The position numbers and the translations under genes were made by a program. The notes under the pieces are model-generated. The model saw only the letters and a program-made list of their open reading frames with translations, did not search any database and was not told the DNA's origin. DNA of 64,000 nt from positions 10,229,001 to 10,293,000 of the forward strand of contig NC_086352.1 in the NCBI RefSeq assembly GCF_036324505.1, read 5' to 3'. This stretch comes from Eleginops maclovinus (Eukaryota > Chordata > Actinopteri > Perciformes > Eleginopidae). Positions 37,976-51,105 of the stretch are shown here, in pieces. Numbering within the stretch: the first letter of the stretch is position 1; each line of letters begins with the position of its first letter.

Positions 37976-40900
37976 GTACCATTGGAGACGGGGCTGGGGA
38001 GTGTCTCTTGTCTGTCTGTTTACTCATCTTAGACATTGATGTCTGCACCTTTTTTATGGGTTGTGATGAATCTGACTTTTTATGGTTTTATTTTTAACGT
38101 AAATCCTCAGCACTCAGGTTAAAGAAGTCCTTCAGAGTCTGTTTGAGAAACACTTAAACAATGATTACATTCTTAAATTCACCTTCCAGCACAGTTTGTT
38201 GATGAAAGGTCAACCACTTCAAATGCAAATCGTCTTGCTTTGAAAATGTTCTTGATTAAAATGACATTATCAGGATGCTACCGCTGGGATTGCCTAGTGC
38301 TTTAAGATTCCTAAAGTGTAGTAACACTTATTGGTGCGTATGGTGCACTTTTGACCCCACTAACTTTAGGTCTATTGTGGACAGAACACATTAAGACTAA
38401 AGTTAAAGAAACACTGAAACGGTTTACTTTTATGGGTCTGTTCTGCACTCAAACCTGACTCAACAATCATCAATCATTGAACTCTTTCTTTTTAGTTTCA
38501 GCTGAAAATAAGAGGTTGTTTAAAATGCATGTGTGGCTCATCATGGAAAACATTTGGGGAAATAAATTGCCAAGTTTGTGATTACTTTTTTCTTTACACA
38601 TTGGAAGAGCAATAGAGCTTCTCCGAGGTGTAAATGTAATCTCACAGAGCAGGACACAAAGGGGGACACATTGGTATTTTCTTCATTATGTTTAGATGAC
38701 ATTCTATTATTTTTTACATTTTTGTTGTTATTTCCATGTTTTTGTCTATTGTATGTCTCTTTTAATTTCTGTTTTCTGTGGACACTGCATTCTATTATAA
38801 AGCAACATATTATAGAGAGGCTGAGAGCGAGATTAAACCCCTAAGGTGTTGTGCTGTTGATTGTTAATTATAGATGTAGTCGGATTTATCCTGGTAGAGA
38901 AGTACAGTCTTACACACAATTCACATAAAGTATAGGTCAAGGCAGCTCGAACATGTGAATGCTTTCTGAAACGGCTCTGTGTCGAATTGTTGGGTAATAT
39001 CTGTATATTATTTATATTATATTGTACAAAATGTTCAAAATCCTCAACTCTCTAAATATTAAAACAAACTCAGTGACACTAAAACAGCTCCCACTGTGAA
39101 TGTCTTGAAAAGGAGTCTTTTTTTCAACTTTTAGATTCATTTTTTATTTAAATCCAAACATTTATTATTAGATCTTTTCAATGTCTGGCTCCTCTGATAG
39201 CATCACTGAAATGTTGATAGATGTTGAGTGATTTTGAGCTGGTTTATGATTTTCTATGTACATTTTTCTATTTTTTATTACTTGTTGCTAGCTGCTAGTG
39301 CGAACTAAAGCGACGGCAGCGGTATAAATACGCAGATATGGGGCTAAAGCGGTCTTTATTGTAAGATGTAATATGTTTAATTGTGTGTAAAGTCTCTTAT
39401 GTGGCATTACATGGTAGCAAGCGCATCAATCTCATTTCTCGAAGACAAAATAAGAGGCTTGAGGGAGTATTTAGTGCATATTGTTGAGCGTACCAATCTG
39501 TACCAATCTACTGTACCTTCTAACGTAAAGATGGTAGCACTTCTTAAATCAAACAAGATTATATGACCTGTTTTTCCCCATTTTGGAGATTCAGTAGTAT
39601 GATAAATGACAGGTTCGGATGGAAACACTTCTTACAAACAGAGCAGCTTAAACACTCATACTTCTGAATATTCTATACCATTGTTCATTGTTTTCCTAAT
39701 GTCTCACCTTGTTTCTGTTTCCTGTGTTTATTTTGGCATTGAAGTCTTTATATGAGTCACTCTGTTCTGCCTCCGCCAATGATTAGCTAAATAAGTGATG
39801 CTGCATTCTTAATCACTTTCTTCCTCTCCCTCATTATTTTTCTGCCAAGCAGCCCTCAGAAGAGTCTGTGTAGGGCGCTGTTTACTAACACATCCCTCTT
39901 TCAACTCCCTCTTTTACAGATAGCATCCCTCTTGTGATGATGATTAATTTAATTTCCATTCGATGTCAAAGTGTTGGCTGGGAATTGGGACGATAAGTCT
40001 TTGAGTTGTCTTTCAAAGAAAAGAGCTGCAGTGCAATGAGTCCTTTTTTTTGTTGATTTATTGCATGTCTTCATTCTGTAAGATATAATTACCCTCTATT
40101 TGGAAGACAGAAAAAGGATGAATGATGGGAAAGGCGTCTTTGGGACAAGCCTTTGTCAACATGAGCTTGTTTCTAGTGCAGGTGTCAGTGTAGACTGGCC
40201 TTGGATCCTGACATCAAGAGGCTTAGAGAAAGTTTCCCACCTTTCAAGGCTCGAGCATATGAGCCTGCACCCGAGCCTCTGATCTTTGCAACCAGCTTAC
40301 CTTCAAATGTCAAGAAATGATACACTGCTTCAGTATTTAAGTCCACTTGTGAGCCAGTTCTTTAGCAATTTTGACACCCATCCCTATACTTAACATCTTT
40401 AAACCATTAGGAACAACCTGGCTGAACAGCTGTCTCTCAACACTGATTTAGAAGTTGATGTCATAAAAACTTGAAAGTCTTTGGTATCACATTTCTCAAA
40501 GGGGTAGTATATAATTGTCCTGCATTCGTACTCAAAGCAGGGTTATCTGGGGTTTATGAAATGTTAGACTGCAGTCATGAAGTCATGGTTTTCACTTTTA
40601 GTTCCAGCTTGATGCGCCTGGACATGTTTACCCAAGAAGTTGTGGAATCCAAGTTGGGATTGGATTATGGTTGATAGAGTTGCTTTCTGTTGACAAATCT
40701 GTAGCTAGATAGTTAGATTTGGTCTTTCAAATGAAGGCCCAGTGAGTTTGGTGGTTCAGCTCTTTCAGGGGTGCATTTCCTGAATTTGTTTCAGGAGTTG
40801 AAGGCCGTTTTAGGAAAAGAAGTCCCCAATTTGTGAGTTTAGTTTGGAGGATAAACACCAGAAGATTAAAACAGATGTAAACATGTAACATAAACCACCT

Positions 40901-43900
40901 ATTTACAGTATGCTGTAAAGTCTACATAAATGATAACCTTTGTATGCTCTTTATTTCATTTCATTGAGATTCTTTGGCAATGGGTGATTATCTGACTGCT
41001 CATATAGTTTTCCCTCTGAGCTCCAGTGTGGTGATTTTGTCCCCAGATGTCGTCAGCAATTAAGTTAGTATATAAAAATGATTTCAGGCAACTATTTCAG
41101 GCCTGATTCAAGCATTTCTGTGGGCAGACAGGCTGTTTTAAAGTCACTAAACTTAAACTAAAGCTCCCTGTGCTGTTTCTAGAGAGCAATTTCCCCACAG
41201 TTGTGTGTGTAGTCGCTTTATGACTCTTTAATATCAATGACTGATGATGCCGCTCACCGTTTGGTTTTCAGGGGCACTTTTCTGCTCTCATCAAAAACTT
41301 TCACAGTTTATATTCCAACAATTATGTGGGAAATAAAAGTGTCTGCAAACAAAGCATTAGCTGATAATAAAAAAAGATGCACGACCTTACCGAGCCATTT
41401 AGCGGGTTCAAAAAGAAGAATGAGGGGGGTGGGGGGAAATAAGTGCTGCCTACGCCCTCCCACCACAGTCTAATACCATCTGCATAAAAGACTATTTGTC
41501 TTCATTAATGATGGAGGAAGGAGAGCAGACTAATGTCGTCTGTATCGCTGCCTCACTCGCCTCCTCACAACACTTTGTCTGCCGTTATTATTCACTGCTG
41601 GGCTATCTACTGACAGGTATGCAATGGAATGTAAATTCCCTGCCTTGTTAGGGTGTTGGGGGGTTGTGTACTTGTGGTTTAGTTAATCACTCATCCCTGC
41701 TGTCCCCCCAACCCGACACACGCTCTCTAGACTGAACCCGCACTCGCCACAGCCTCTCTCCTCCTCCCTCGTGGCTGCTGAGTGGGTGATGGATGAGCCT
41801 TGAGGTGAGGAGTGAGGAAGACACATTAGAATTTGACCACATGACGAAGCCTGCATGTGGGCTTGCATGTCCGTCAGTGGGACCCTGTGTGCTTTGCCTT
41901 TTGCATATGGCACGCTCACTCACACACCCAGACATGGCCAGGCCGCCATCGGAAATCTGAGCCTCTTCTCAGCAGGAGTGGGATCGAGAGCCATTGTCAC
42001 TTAATCTCCTTGCCCTCTGTTACCTGCTACTAACTCATTTCACTTGGCTCCTGGCCAGCGGGGTACCATGCATCTAACACTGGAGATAAGAGAAAGCGCT
42101 CTAGCCTGCTCCCTCAGGTCTTGGGGAGCTTTATAGTTTTTTAATGAATCTTCATGGGCTTAACGACCCAGAAACCTGAGGCTTAAGTCTAATGTCCTAA
42201 AATAAATAATTGATTCAGTTACAGTCCTGCGCTGGCTTTGCACCTGGGTTAAAGCCAGCTGTGTTGTAGGTGCCATGGCTCTGTTTCTCTCTGCTTCCCC
42301 ACACTGTCTCGTCCTCCTGGCCTCTACAGCAACACCCTGCTGATAACCTTCCTGGCAGACCTCTTTCATGAGCCTCAAACGTGTCCTGCCTTCTTTTCAC
42401 CTGGCGCTGCCACCTGTCTTATCTTCACTCACACACATTGGCCACACAACCACACTGTGAACCTCCCTCACAAAGTATGGATGCTCCTCTACGGAAGCTC
42501 CTGCTGGCCGGCCGTCACTAACGCATCTCCTCTGTCAATCTTCTGATAGAAAGGAAGGAAAAGGCCACTTTTCATTTTAATGCAAACACACAGTCTTTCA
42601 AAAACTGATCTGTGCTTTGAAAGACAGCAGGACCGTATAATGTGACGGATACAGCATGCAGAGAATTATGAGGTGGCATTTCAGTTCCCCCGGAGCATTA
42701 CACAGTTGTTATCTGTGATGATTTGGGTGCCGGTGGAACAAACACGTCTTCAGAAGAGGCTGTTTTTTTGTTTTCCAAGCTCTTCTGCTCATAATGTGAA
42801 GCATAAACATCACAATCGTCCAGCTTGTTCTGAATATGCATGCAATTAGCCAACCAAATTTAGCAAAACTAAATTAAATGGCGTTGCTGGAAACAAGCAT
42901 AGCTGGTGATTTATGGTGCCGCACTGTTTACAGTGATGAAGTGCCACCGGCTAATGAAAAGCCTGGGTAAACAAATACCTGGCCTTAAAATAGATCTGCT
43001 CCTGGAAGAACAAAGGGAAAGTAAACACATAAACAGCGACCCTTGTCCATTGTTCAAGTATTCTCTGGCTCTTTTGATTAACTGTAGTCAACACACATGC
43101 TGTGAAACAAATAATGAATCAGCTGCAGTGTGTTTATATCTGACTGAAGCCCCCCCCCCCCTTCCCATCAGGCTGCTGATCAACTTGTGTCCAGTCCCCG
43201 TGACATCCAGCTAACATCACACGTTTCCAAAGCATCACACTATGCTCCAATTGGAGAATCGTTAATAGCCTATTTCCCTATGTCAACAGCAGGCGATCTG
43301 TACTTATATAGATCGAGGATTATGCAGATCAGAGATGGCATATTGATCCGATTGCAGTCAGATGACATGACAGGGTTGTAGTATTCTATTAACATATAGA
43401 CATAGTCCTCATTACCTTATGTCTGTGTCTTTTCACTCATTAAAAGGAAGTGCAATCACTGCTGCCAATAATTCAAATAATCCGGGTTAAATTGTATATA
43501 ATATTCATATATTTGGACAGCTATTGTGCTACAAAGGTTGGACTTGAAGTCCTTACAATTAAAAAATTACCAACTTATTTAACCAATTAAAAGAGAAAAG
43601 GTCACAAGATTCATTATAATGCACCATTATACACCAAAGCTTCCCTGTGAAAACCTACTTGACATTAAACCAAATTCAGTTTTGATACATGGAGCTGATC
43701 AAACAGCTGTAAACCGTTTACTGATAGCCTTCGAATTGATGTGGGAATCAGCTTTACTGTGCTGCTGCTGCAACCTCAGTCTGAATTTGAATTGTCGATG
43801 AAGAACGCCACAAGGTGTACAGACGCACTCATCCATGTGGCACCTTGGCATCTAAAGTCAACGATTATTCCAGACCTTAGGGGATGGCAGCATTTTTAAA

Positions 43901-45893
43901 TGGTGAGGGAGAATGCAGTCACCCAGAGTTTTGCAAAAACAAAAACAGAATCTTGAATCAGCCTGCCCTTAATTTTCACATTTTAAAATACTATTATTCA
44001 GCTGTGCAACCGAGCGAATCCGAGCCACACTTGCCCACACCGTCTCACAGTGACTCTGCAGAGTGGAGGCACCCTTCTGCTCCCCAAACAATTACATGCT
44101 AATCTGCAATGTGAAATGAGTATTAGGTTTTTAATCTCATGGAAAGAGAGTCCCCTACTTCAACCCCAAAGTCGTGGAAGTTATATTACCTGCTAGAGTT
44201 TCTGACCTTCTGTCTCCGTTTCCCACCCTCCAGCCACACCAGCTCCCATCTCTGCCATCAGTTCAGACAGCAAGCAGCTCCTCCTTCCAGACACCTTTCT
44301 CCAGATTATCCTCCTGACACCGTGGGCCTAGCTATTTAATTGCTTGTCGGATTGAATATTCTCCAGTTTCCCCTTCATCCATTCCGCTGATATTGCTTCT
44401 CATTAGCATGTCCCGTAGCACTGTACTGTAGCTGCAATCCCCTGTAGAGTGGAAGACAGACACGTCTAGAACATTATGCTCTGGAAACTAGCCTATATAC
44501 CAAACAAAACAACACACAGACACACTAATGGTTATTTTGAATACAGGTGCATTATGTTCCTGTTAACTGAAGTAGCACTGACAAAGTAATTGCTGTCATT
44601 TAGGTAATACTCAGTGGAAAATACTGACTTATTAGCAATTTTGTGCCTTTTCACATTTTTTATAATGGGTAATAATTGTACATTTATGTTTCTCCAACCA
44701 ATTCAATGCTGAACAAACCGACAAAAATGATACCCCAGTTGGAGGGGGAAAAACATTTCCAGAACGTATTGACGTGTCCCAATGTACTCCTGTAATTAAT
44801 CTGTTGCTACTCTCCATCTATTGAACCGTGTCAAACAAGGCTGCCATCGCCCTAACATGAGTGATGTGACTGATGATGTGCAATATAGCTGTCAGATACT
44901 TCAGATACAATGGTAGACTACAACTGAAGGCTTTTGTGCAAGAGTCATCCCATAGTTATTCGTTTCATTTTGACTTGTTGGAAAGTTACACTGGGTTGAA
45001 ACACTTCTGGCTGCTTTCCGTTGTATAACATTATGAGCTTTTCTCTTCTTCTCTTTGAATGTCGTTTAGTTTCTATAGTTGTTTTGTTATTTTTTCTGAA
45101 ACTTGGTTGGTGTTTTTGAAGCTTCAAACACTTACCAGTGTGTAAGGGCATTGACTAACATAAGTGGAAACTGGTTTAATGAAATTGCACTCATTCTAGC
45201 TCCTTCTATTTACTTTGATCTACTGTGGTAACATCTCCAGCACCATGGACAGTGACATTACCGTGACTTTTATCAGTGGAAGAGCAGTGTTCATGGAAAA
45301 AACAGTGATATAATTAAACAGGCCACTTCCCCTCTCCATCCCATTTATTAAGAATGCTAAGCTAAGCTATGAAGTGGCTTGTTCAGTGACAGATATGCTT
45401 TTGCTTTAGGGCGCTCGATTTACCCTGGTAATCCCCCGGTTGGACATAAGGCATACATTATTTAAAGAGCAAAGCCGGGGAGTGTCGACTGCCAGGATGG
45501 ATGGTCACGAGGTAAAATCCAGTGAAGGATATTATCTACATTGTTGTTTTTCTTAATATAGAAGCCTACAGTCTTTTTTCTTTCCAAGGAGTAAGAGCAG
45601 AGTGTATGCAGAGCTGTTTCAGTGACCATCTGTAGCTGAGCTCAAGACAGTCTTAAACATCATAGTCTGCACTTTGAAGTACAGCATTGTATTCTGGAGG
45701 GCTGCTTCTTGTGTAAATCTGTCATACTGCACATCATGCATCACTACATATAAGAGAGGCAATTGAGAACTGTGCATTGCCATGTTTCTACTGTATCTCT
45801 GGTGAGATTTAGGATCCTCAGTCTGGATTGTGATGATTGTCTAGGGGAAGCCAGTGGAGATGGGAAAAAAGGCCAGAGTGCCCAACTCTTTAG

Positions 45894-46079
45894 GTAGGGT
45901 TGGGTTTATTAGCACTTTATAAACTCAAAATCTGCTCTGTAGTTCGGTTATTGAGTCCTTCCAAATTCCTTTTTGAAGTTAAGCTTTGTAAATACCTGTT
46001 AACAATTAGACGATAGAGCTTTAGAAACCGACCTAAAATGAAATCCATAATAGCACCTGCTATCAAAACCCAACCCTAC
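45894..46079. mobile_element. Short MITE with GTAGGGTTGGGT inverted ends
   Basis: The 186-bp segment begins GTAGGGTTGGGTTT and ends AAACCCAACCCTAC-like (AAAACCCAACCCTAC), a 13-14 bp inverted pair, with further loose match (ATTAGCAC / GCACC..GCTAT). I could not find a convincing target duplication. It lies about 270 bases before the 46353 SHF exon. Confidence 0.65.
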
Positions 46080-46352
46080 TTACTCCTACACTAACTTTAA
46101 TCTTTTTCCAGTCCTGTCTTGTTCCTCTCCTTTTGTAGTCCACAGCTTCTGCTGTTCTTGGATTACAGTATACTCCAGCTCTCACAATGCTCTATCTATT
46201 CTTCACTTGCCCCTCCTCCTTTTCTCTTTTTCCTGCTCGTTTCCTGCCATAACCTTTCCTCCCTTCCTTTGTGGTTGTCCATTTATGCCTCTTGTTGCTG
46301 TCCTCTCCTTCCCTCCATCTCTCTGTATGGTGACTTGGGGCGACACTTGCAG

Positions 46353-46499
46353 TAGAGATTAAAGTGATCAAGGACCTACCGTGGCCCCCCCCTGTCGGCC
46401 AGCTCAACACCAGCCCTCCCCTGGTGGAGGAGCTGGAGTCTCCCTCGCAGACAGCTCAGCCCTCGCCTGGACAGACGAGCTGTGACCAGCACCACCATG
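46353..46499 (+). CDS. shf: SHF coding exon with the conserved PWPPPVGQL linker
   Basis: The exon follows an ACTTGCAG acceptor and ends before a GTGGGT donor. It is 147 bp and phase 1-1: its first two bases complete a valine codon with the G left by the previous coding exon, giving VEIKVIKDLPWPPPVGQL, which matches the SHF-specific segment next to the docking region. The rest (NTSPPLVEELESPSQTAQPSPGQ and on to DQHHH) is serine/proline-rich and looks like a flexible linker; it is less conserved than the flanks. The open frame continues beyond the donor into a CCTCCC-rich stretch, which I treat as intron because splicing at 46499 is what brings the next exon into frame. No catalytic function is expected; the segment probably offers SH3-type proline ligands, which is inference. 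Confidence 0.92.
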
Positions 46500-46561
46500 G
46501 TGGGTGTTGGTGTTCATTGTCCAGCGTCTTTCCCATCATCGACCCCACCCCCCCTCCCCTT

Positions 46562-46606
46562 TCCATCCGCCAATCCATTTATCCATCATCCATCCTACCA
46601 ATCCCT
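46562..46606. repeat. Degenerate ATCC tetranucleotide tract
   Basis: CCATCCGCCAATCC, ATCCATCATCCATCC and similar units just inside the intron after the 46353-46499 exon. The open frame running through it is an intronic extension, not coding. Confidence 0.6.
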
Positions 46607-48254
46607 TTGATGTCATAATATATCGATCTGTAAATCTGAGGAACAGTTTGACAGGTGAAGAGTGTGCATGTGTACGATAAATCAGTCTCTTCTGTTTTAT
46701 ATCTGTAAAAACAAGCATTCTTCTTTCTGCCTTTCTTTATCATCCTCCATAGAGAGTGTTTTCTTGACAGTCTGAACACTCTCAAAACATGTAACAGGCA
46801 GATACATGTGTATAAAACAAACAAAAACATCACAACAACATGACACACGTGTGTGACTGTGTGTACAAATCTTATCCCAAAGCGAGTTTTATTGCAGAAT
46901 CCTTGTAGTGTGTACAAGCGGCCAGAGGGGTGGAGTTTGAGGTATGGTTCTAAGCCCTAGACCCATGCCATCCCTTAGACTCTAGGCAGAGGCTGTGTGT
47001 TACGGTCAATGCTCTTTGTGGGCTGGGGGAGTCGGAAGGCCTACTTTTTAAGAATGCATGTTGGCTTTATGCTTGCTTGTTTCTATTAGTGAGGGTGAGT
47101 ATGATGAAATAACAGGACATCATAATTAGCTTGAAAGAATTTCATAATCTTTTTGCATGAAATGGTGATATGGATGGGAATCAAAAGTTCTTAGGATAAT
47201 TCTTTCACGTAAAATATGCCGGCTGACACTAAAGTCAGTGCTTACTCACTGACAGAGTCTTCTTAAAGAACGGCGCAATGTGACTTGAGGTAGCAGCTCA
47301 GTAATGACTGCACTCTTCCATCTGGATTACATGTGGCAGAAAATCAGTGATTCTCGTGCAGGTTTTTAGGGCTGAAGGCTCATTAGTTTTAATTGTACTA
47401 AACTGCCTTCTGCACGCGTAATTGCCATTCGCTGTGACCCCCATTTCCTCTTGTCAACATACTCATAACTGTCCCAGATGTCCCCCTGGTTCACTGTTCT
47501 CCACAGTTTTACATGATTTGAAAAATGAAACCCCATAACACTTCTTGACTTGAGTCTCTTTACCTCAGGTTTTACCGTGAGTTACCATCTTAACAAACAA
47601 AATTCAAGTAATCCTGTTTTTTCTCAACACCGATTGAGCCATCAGTTCTGAAAGCATGCTTTTGACTGCTGTAATTACCCTGGATGTGTAGCAGAACGAA
47701 TGCCAGGAATGGGATTTCCCCCTGGAAGAGCGGGAAGACTTGCAGTGAGACCATGTAAGAGGACACCGCTGTGTGCTGAAGGCGAGGACAGGGCAAGAAG
47801 TTGATTTATATCCATAAATCCATGGGAAAGGTTCTGGTTCCCTGTGTGATGTCAGCGGATTTAAGATTGGCGTCCAGCTGTAAAGTGATCCTCTCTCTGT
47901 CTGAGCCAGTATGGGCCCACTCTACATCTAGGGGGTCAAAGGCCAGTGTGGCAGACAGAGGGGGGAATGGCCTCCTTGACCCCGGTGAATACAGTTACAA
48001 TGCATTCTCTTGACCTACAGGCAGACCCTCAGTCACACGCTAAGACATTAGTCATCCGGATGCTAACATTCTCCTGATTGGCTCGGCATGTTAAATAGCT
48101 AAGGTTATGTATGTGTGTGTGTGTATGTGTTTGAGGTGTGCTCCAATAGAGAGCAGGAGAAAACAATATCCATTAAAGTTCAGGGAAATCTGGCTGAGCC
48201 GTCCGACCTCATTATCAAAATGTAAATGCATCTTGACAGGGCAGGTTACATCTA

Positions 48255-48453
48255 CAGTGGGGCAAAAAAGTATTTAGTCAGCCACCAATTGTGCAAGTTC
48301 TCCCATTTAAAAAGATGAGAGAGGCCTGTCATTTTTATCATAGGTACACTTCAACTATGAGAGACAGGATGAGAAAAAAAAATCCAGGAAATCACATTGT
48401 AGGATTTTTAATGAATTAATTGGTAAATTCCTCTGTAAAATAAGTATTTGGTC
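48255..48453 (+). repeat. Left inverted repeat of the Tc1-like element
   Basis: About 199 bp from CAGTGGGG to TATTTGGTC. It contains an outer and an inner copy of a related transposase-binding-type motif (AAGTATTTAGTCA near 48270 and AAGTATTTGGTC near 48443). Confidence 0.9.
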
Positions 48454-48620
48454 ACCTACAAACAAGCAAGATTTCTGGCTCTCACAGACCTGTAACTTCT
48501 TCTTTAAGAGGCTCCTCTGTCCTCCACTCGTTACCTGTATTAATGGCACCTTTTTGAACTCGTTATCAGTATAAAAGACACCTGTCCACAACCTCAAACA
48601 GTCATACTCCAAACTCCACT

Positions 48621-49643
48621 ATGGCCAAGACCAAAGAGCTGTCAAAGGAGACCAGAGACTAAATTGTAGACCTGCACCAGGCTGGGAAAACTGAATCTGC
48701 AATAGGTAAGCAGCTTGGTGTGAAGAAATCAACTGTGGGAGCAATTATTAGAAAATGGAAGACATACAAGACCACTGCTAATCTCCCTCAATCTGGGGCT
48801 CCACGCAAGATCTCACCCCGTGGGGTCAAAATGATCACAAGAACGGTGAGCAAAAATCCCAGAACCACACGGGGGGACCTAGTGAATGACCTGCAGAGAG
48901 CTGGGACCAAAGTAACAGAGGCTACCATCAGTAACACACTACGCCGCCAGGGACTTAAATCCTGCAGTTCCAGACGTGTCCCCCTGCTTAAGCCAGTACA
49001 TGTCCAGGCCCGTCTGAAGTTTGCTAGAGGGCATTTGGATGATCCAGAAGAGGATTGGGAGAATGTCATATGGTCAGATGAAACCAAAATAGAACTTTTT
49101 GGTAAAAACTCAACTCGTCGTGTTTGGAGGAGAAAGAATGCAGAGTTGCATCCAAAGAACACCATACCTACTGTGAAGCATGGGGGTGGAAACATCATGC
49201 TTTGGGGCTGTTTTTCTGCAAAGGGACCAGGACGACTGATCCGTGTAAAGGAAAGAATGAATGGGGCCATGTATCGTGAGATTTTGAGTGAAAACCTCCT
49301 TCCATCAGCAAGGGCACTGAAGATGAAGCGTGGCTGGGTCTTTCAGCATGACCATGATCCCAAACACACCGCCAGGGCAACGAAGGAGTGGCTTCGTAAG
49401 AAGCATTTCAAGGTCCTGGAGTGGCCTAGCCAGTCTCCAGATCTCAACCCCATAGAAAATCTTTGGAGGGAGTTGAAAGTCCGTGTTGCCCAGCGACAGC
49501 CCCATAACATCACTGCTTTAGAGGAGATCTGCATGGAGGAATGGGCCAAAATACCAGCAACAGTGTGTGGAAACCTTGTGAAGACTTACAGAAAACGTTT
49601 GACCTCTGTCATTGCCAACAAAGGGTATATAACAAAGTATTGA
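48621..49643 (+). pseudogene. Tc1-like transposase, one premature stop at codon 14
   Basis: The natural start is the ATG at 48621 (MAKTKELSKE), which gives the 340-codon length usual for fish Tc1 transposases. Codon 14 (48660-48662) is TAA where relatives carry a sense codon; everything after it is open to TGA at 49641-49643. The visible parts are the paired-like helix-turn-helix N-terminus ([13 protein letters not shown] and [18 protein letters not shown]), a basic nuclear-localisation-type stretch, the [12 protein letters not shown] motif, and a catalytic triad with exact spacing: Asp in IWSDE, Asp in FQHD and Glu in NPIEN, 90 and 34 residues apart (DD34E; residues 153, 244 and 279). Translation from a downstream start would lose the first DNA-binding helices. 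The enzyme normally cuts and pastes the element at TA sites. The long frame on the opposite strand (48788-49270) is a shadow. Confidence 0.93.
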
Positions 49644-49661
49644 GATGAACTTTTGTTATTG

Positions 49662-49858
49662 ACCAAATACTTATTTTCCACAATAATTAGAAAATAAATT
49701 CTTTAAAAATAAGACAATGTGATTTCCTGGATTTTTTTTCTCATTCTGTCTCTCATAGTTGAGGTATACCTATGATAAAAATTACAGGCCTCTCTCATCT
49801 TTTTAAATGGGAGAACTTGCACAATTGGTGGCTGACTAAATACTTTTTTGCCCCACTG
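49662..49858 (-). repeat. Right inverted repeat of the Tc1-like element
   Basis: Reverse complement of the left repeat; the outer 75 bp match exactly. Differences appear inward, including a run of changes around 49690-49720. The AATAAA near 49694-49699 could serve as the element's own polyadenylation signal, which is inference. Confidence 0.9.
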
Positions 49859-50423
49859 TACATATAAATGGAGGGCTCTTTTCTCTGAGTATAATGACAA
49901 GCTTTTGTTTTTTGACATGAATGAATTATCCCATGCTTTGGAAGCATTCCTCCTACCTTCTCCTTCCTCTAATCTGAGACAAAGTAATTAAAAGTTATCC
50001 AGATATCATTTTAAATTCACTGCCACTTTAAAGGGTCATTACTTTTTTTTCTTCTAAAACTTATCAGTGGTGAATTTTGGGGGATTTGTGTAAAAGAACA
50101 AAGCCTATTCCTGGATGGCACAATCATCAGAGCTGTACAGGATGTAGCAGCTGCAAAGAGACTTTAAAAATATATTATTAAAATCAATTTCAACAAATCA
50201 TTATTTGAGTTCCTGATGCATATAATTAATATCAACATAAAAGTGAGTGATTTTTGAAAGCTGCTATCGTACCACGCTGAGTAGTGCATCCTAATGAGAA
50301 GCAGACCTGTTAATCATCTCACACGTCCTCGCTGTAAAACGTCATTTTCACCTCACGATGCGGCGGTCGGTGGCACACTTCACCCCTCAGACTAGTCATC
50401 CTTTTGATAGGAGTACCATTAGT

Positions 50424-50460
50424 AAATGAGAATTAATTAGCCAGCTTAATTAGAGAAATT
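50424..50460. promoter_or_regulatory. Paired TTAATTAG homeodomain-type sites
   Basis: Two identical TTAATTAG octamers at 50433-50440 and 50446-50453, 13 bp apart, contain the TAATTA homeodomain core. The surrounding 50230-50470 is a mixed-composition stretch with no repeat signature, which is what a conserved intronic enhancer often looks like. Function is inferred only. Confidence 0.3.
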
Positions 50461-51017
50461 TGCTCAGGGATGAGTGAGGATGAGGAAGAGGTTTTAGTCA
50501 GGCTGTTCTGTAGCCTCATGTACTTTATTGTAACTTCATTTTAGCCATTTCTCCTACTTTTAAATTGTGGCCTTGACACACATGAACAAACTACCATTAC
50601 ATTCATTGTCGTTCCTTATTTAAGATGCTTTTTTTATGGTGTTTTTATGGCCTCTATCAATCTCTCTGTCCATATTGCTTTGACATTATTGCGTCTTGTG
50701 CTATGCTGAATAACATTTCAGGCCTTCATGTTGTGGATTGGTTGCAGTGTAATCATGGAAATGTCATTTTGACCTCTGTGTTTATCTGTGTCCCCGCCAA
50801 TCAGCTCCCTCACACACACACACACGAACACTCTTCCTCCTAAACCTCCGCTGTGTTTTATGGATCTTTCTAAAGGAAGCTTTGTGTTTAAAGGGGGCAG
50901 GTCTTCGAGCCATCCGTCACCATCTGACTGACACTTCAATCTGATACGCAGATTCCATTTGCTGGGCTTTACAAGCAACAATACTGATAACACACAAAGA
51001 TGCCCCTGCACATTTAC

Positions 51018-51041
51018 GTGTGTGTGTGTGTGTGTGTGTGT

Positions 51042-51086
<45 letters not shown>

Positions 51087-51105
51087 TGTGGGTGTGTGTG
51101 TGTGT
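51018..51105. repeat. (GT) microsatellite with GGGT interruptions
   Basis: 88 bp of GT broken three times by an extra G pair (TGGGTG). Inside the SHF intron after 46499. Confidence 0.97.

Larger units (their letters stand above)
36526..46352 (+). other. SHF intron (9.8 kb)
   Basis: GT-AG intron defined by the two SHF exons. It holds a piggyBac-like MITE (36628), the candidate cassette exon (37877), a small MITE (45894) and otherwise AT-rich DNA. 42540-42960 and 45240-45500 are repeat-free blocks with TAATTA-like and ATGCAT motifs that may be conserved elements. Confidence 0.85.
48255..49858 (+). mobile_element. Complete Tc1-like (Tc1/mariner) transposon
   Basis: A 1,604-bp element bounded by TA target duplications at 48253-48254 and 49859-49860. 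Both ends start CAGTGGGGCAAAAAAG; the outer 75 bp of the two inverted repeats are identical by eye, with scattered differences further in. The repeats are about 200 bp long and each repeats an AATAAGTATTTGGTC-like motif at its inner edge, the IR/DR layout of fish Tc1 elements. Between them lies one transposase reading frame on the + strand. It sits in the SHF intron between 46499 and 54882, in sense orientation. The near-identical ends argue for fairly recent insertion, though the premature stop suggests this copy no longer makes full-length enzyme. Confidence 0.96.

Noticed and set aside
37819..38097. Reading the 37.8-38.1 kb frame as a Ly6/uPAR-type secreted protein because of LLCYDC
   Set aside because: The cysteine spacing of a three-finger domain is not present and the frame runs past a splice donor into intronic-looking sequence; the SHF cassette-exon reading fits better.
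48788..49270. 160-codon minus-strand frame inside the transposon
   Set aside because: It is the antisense shadow of the transposase coding region.
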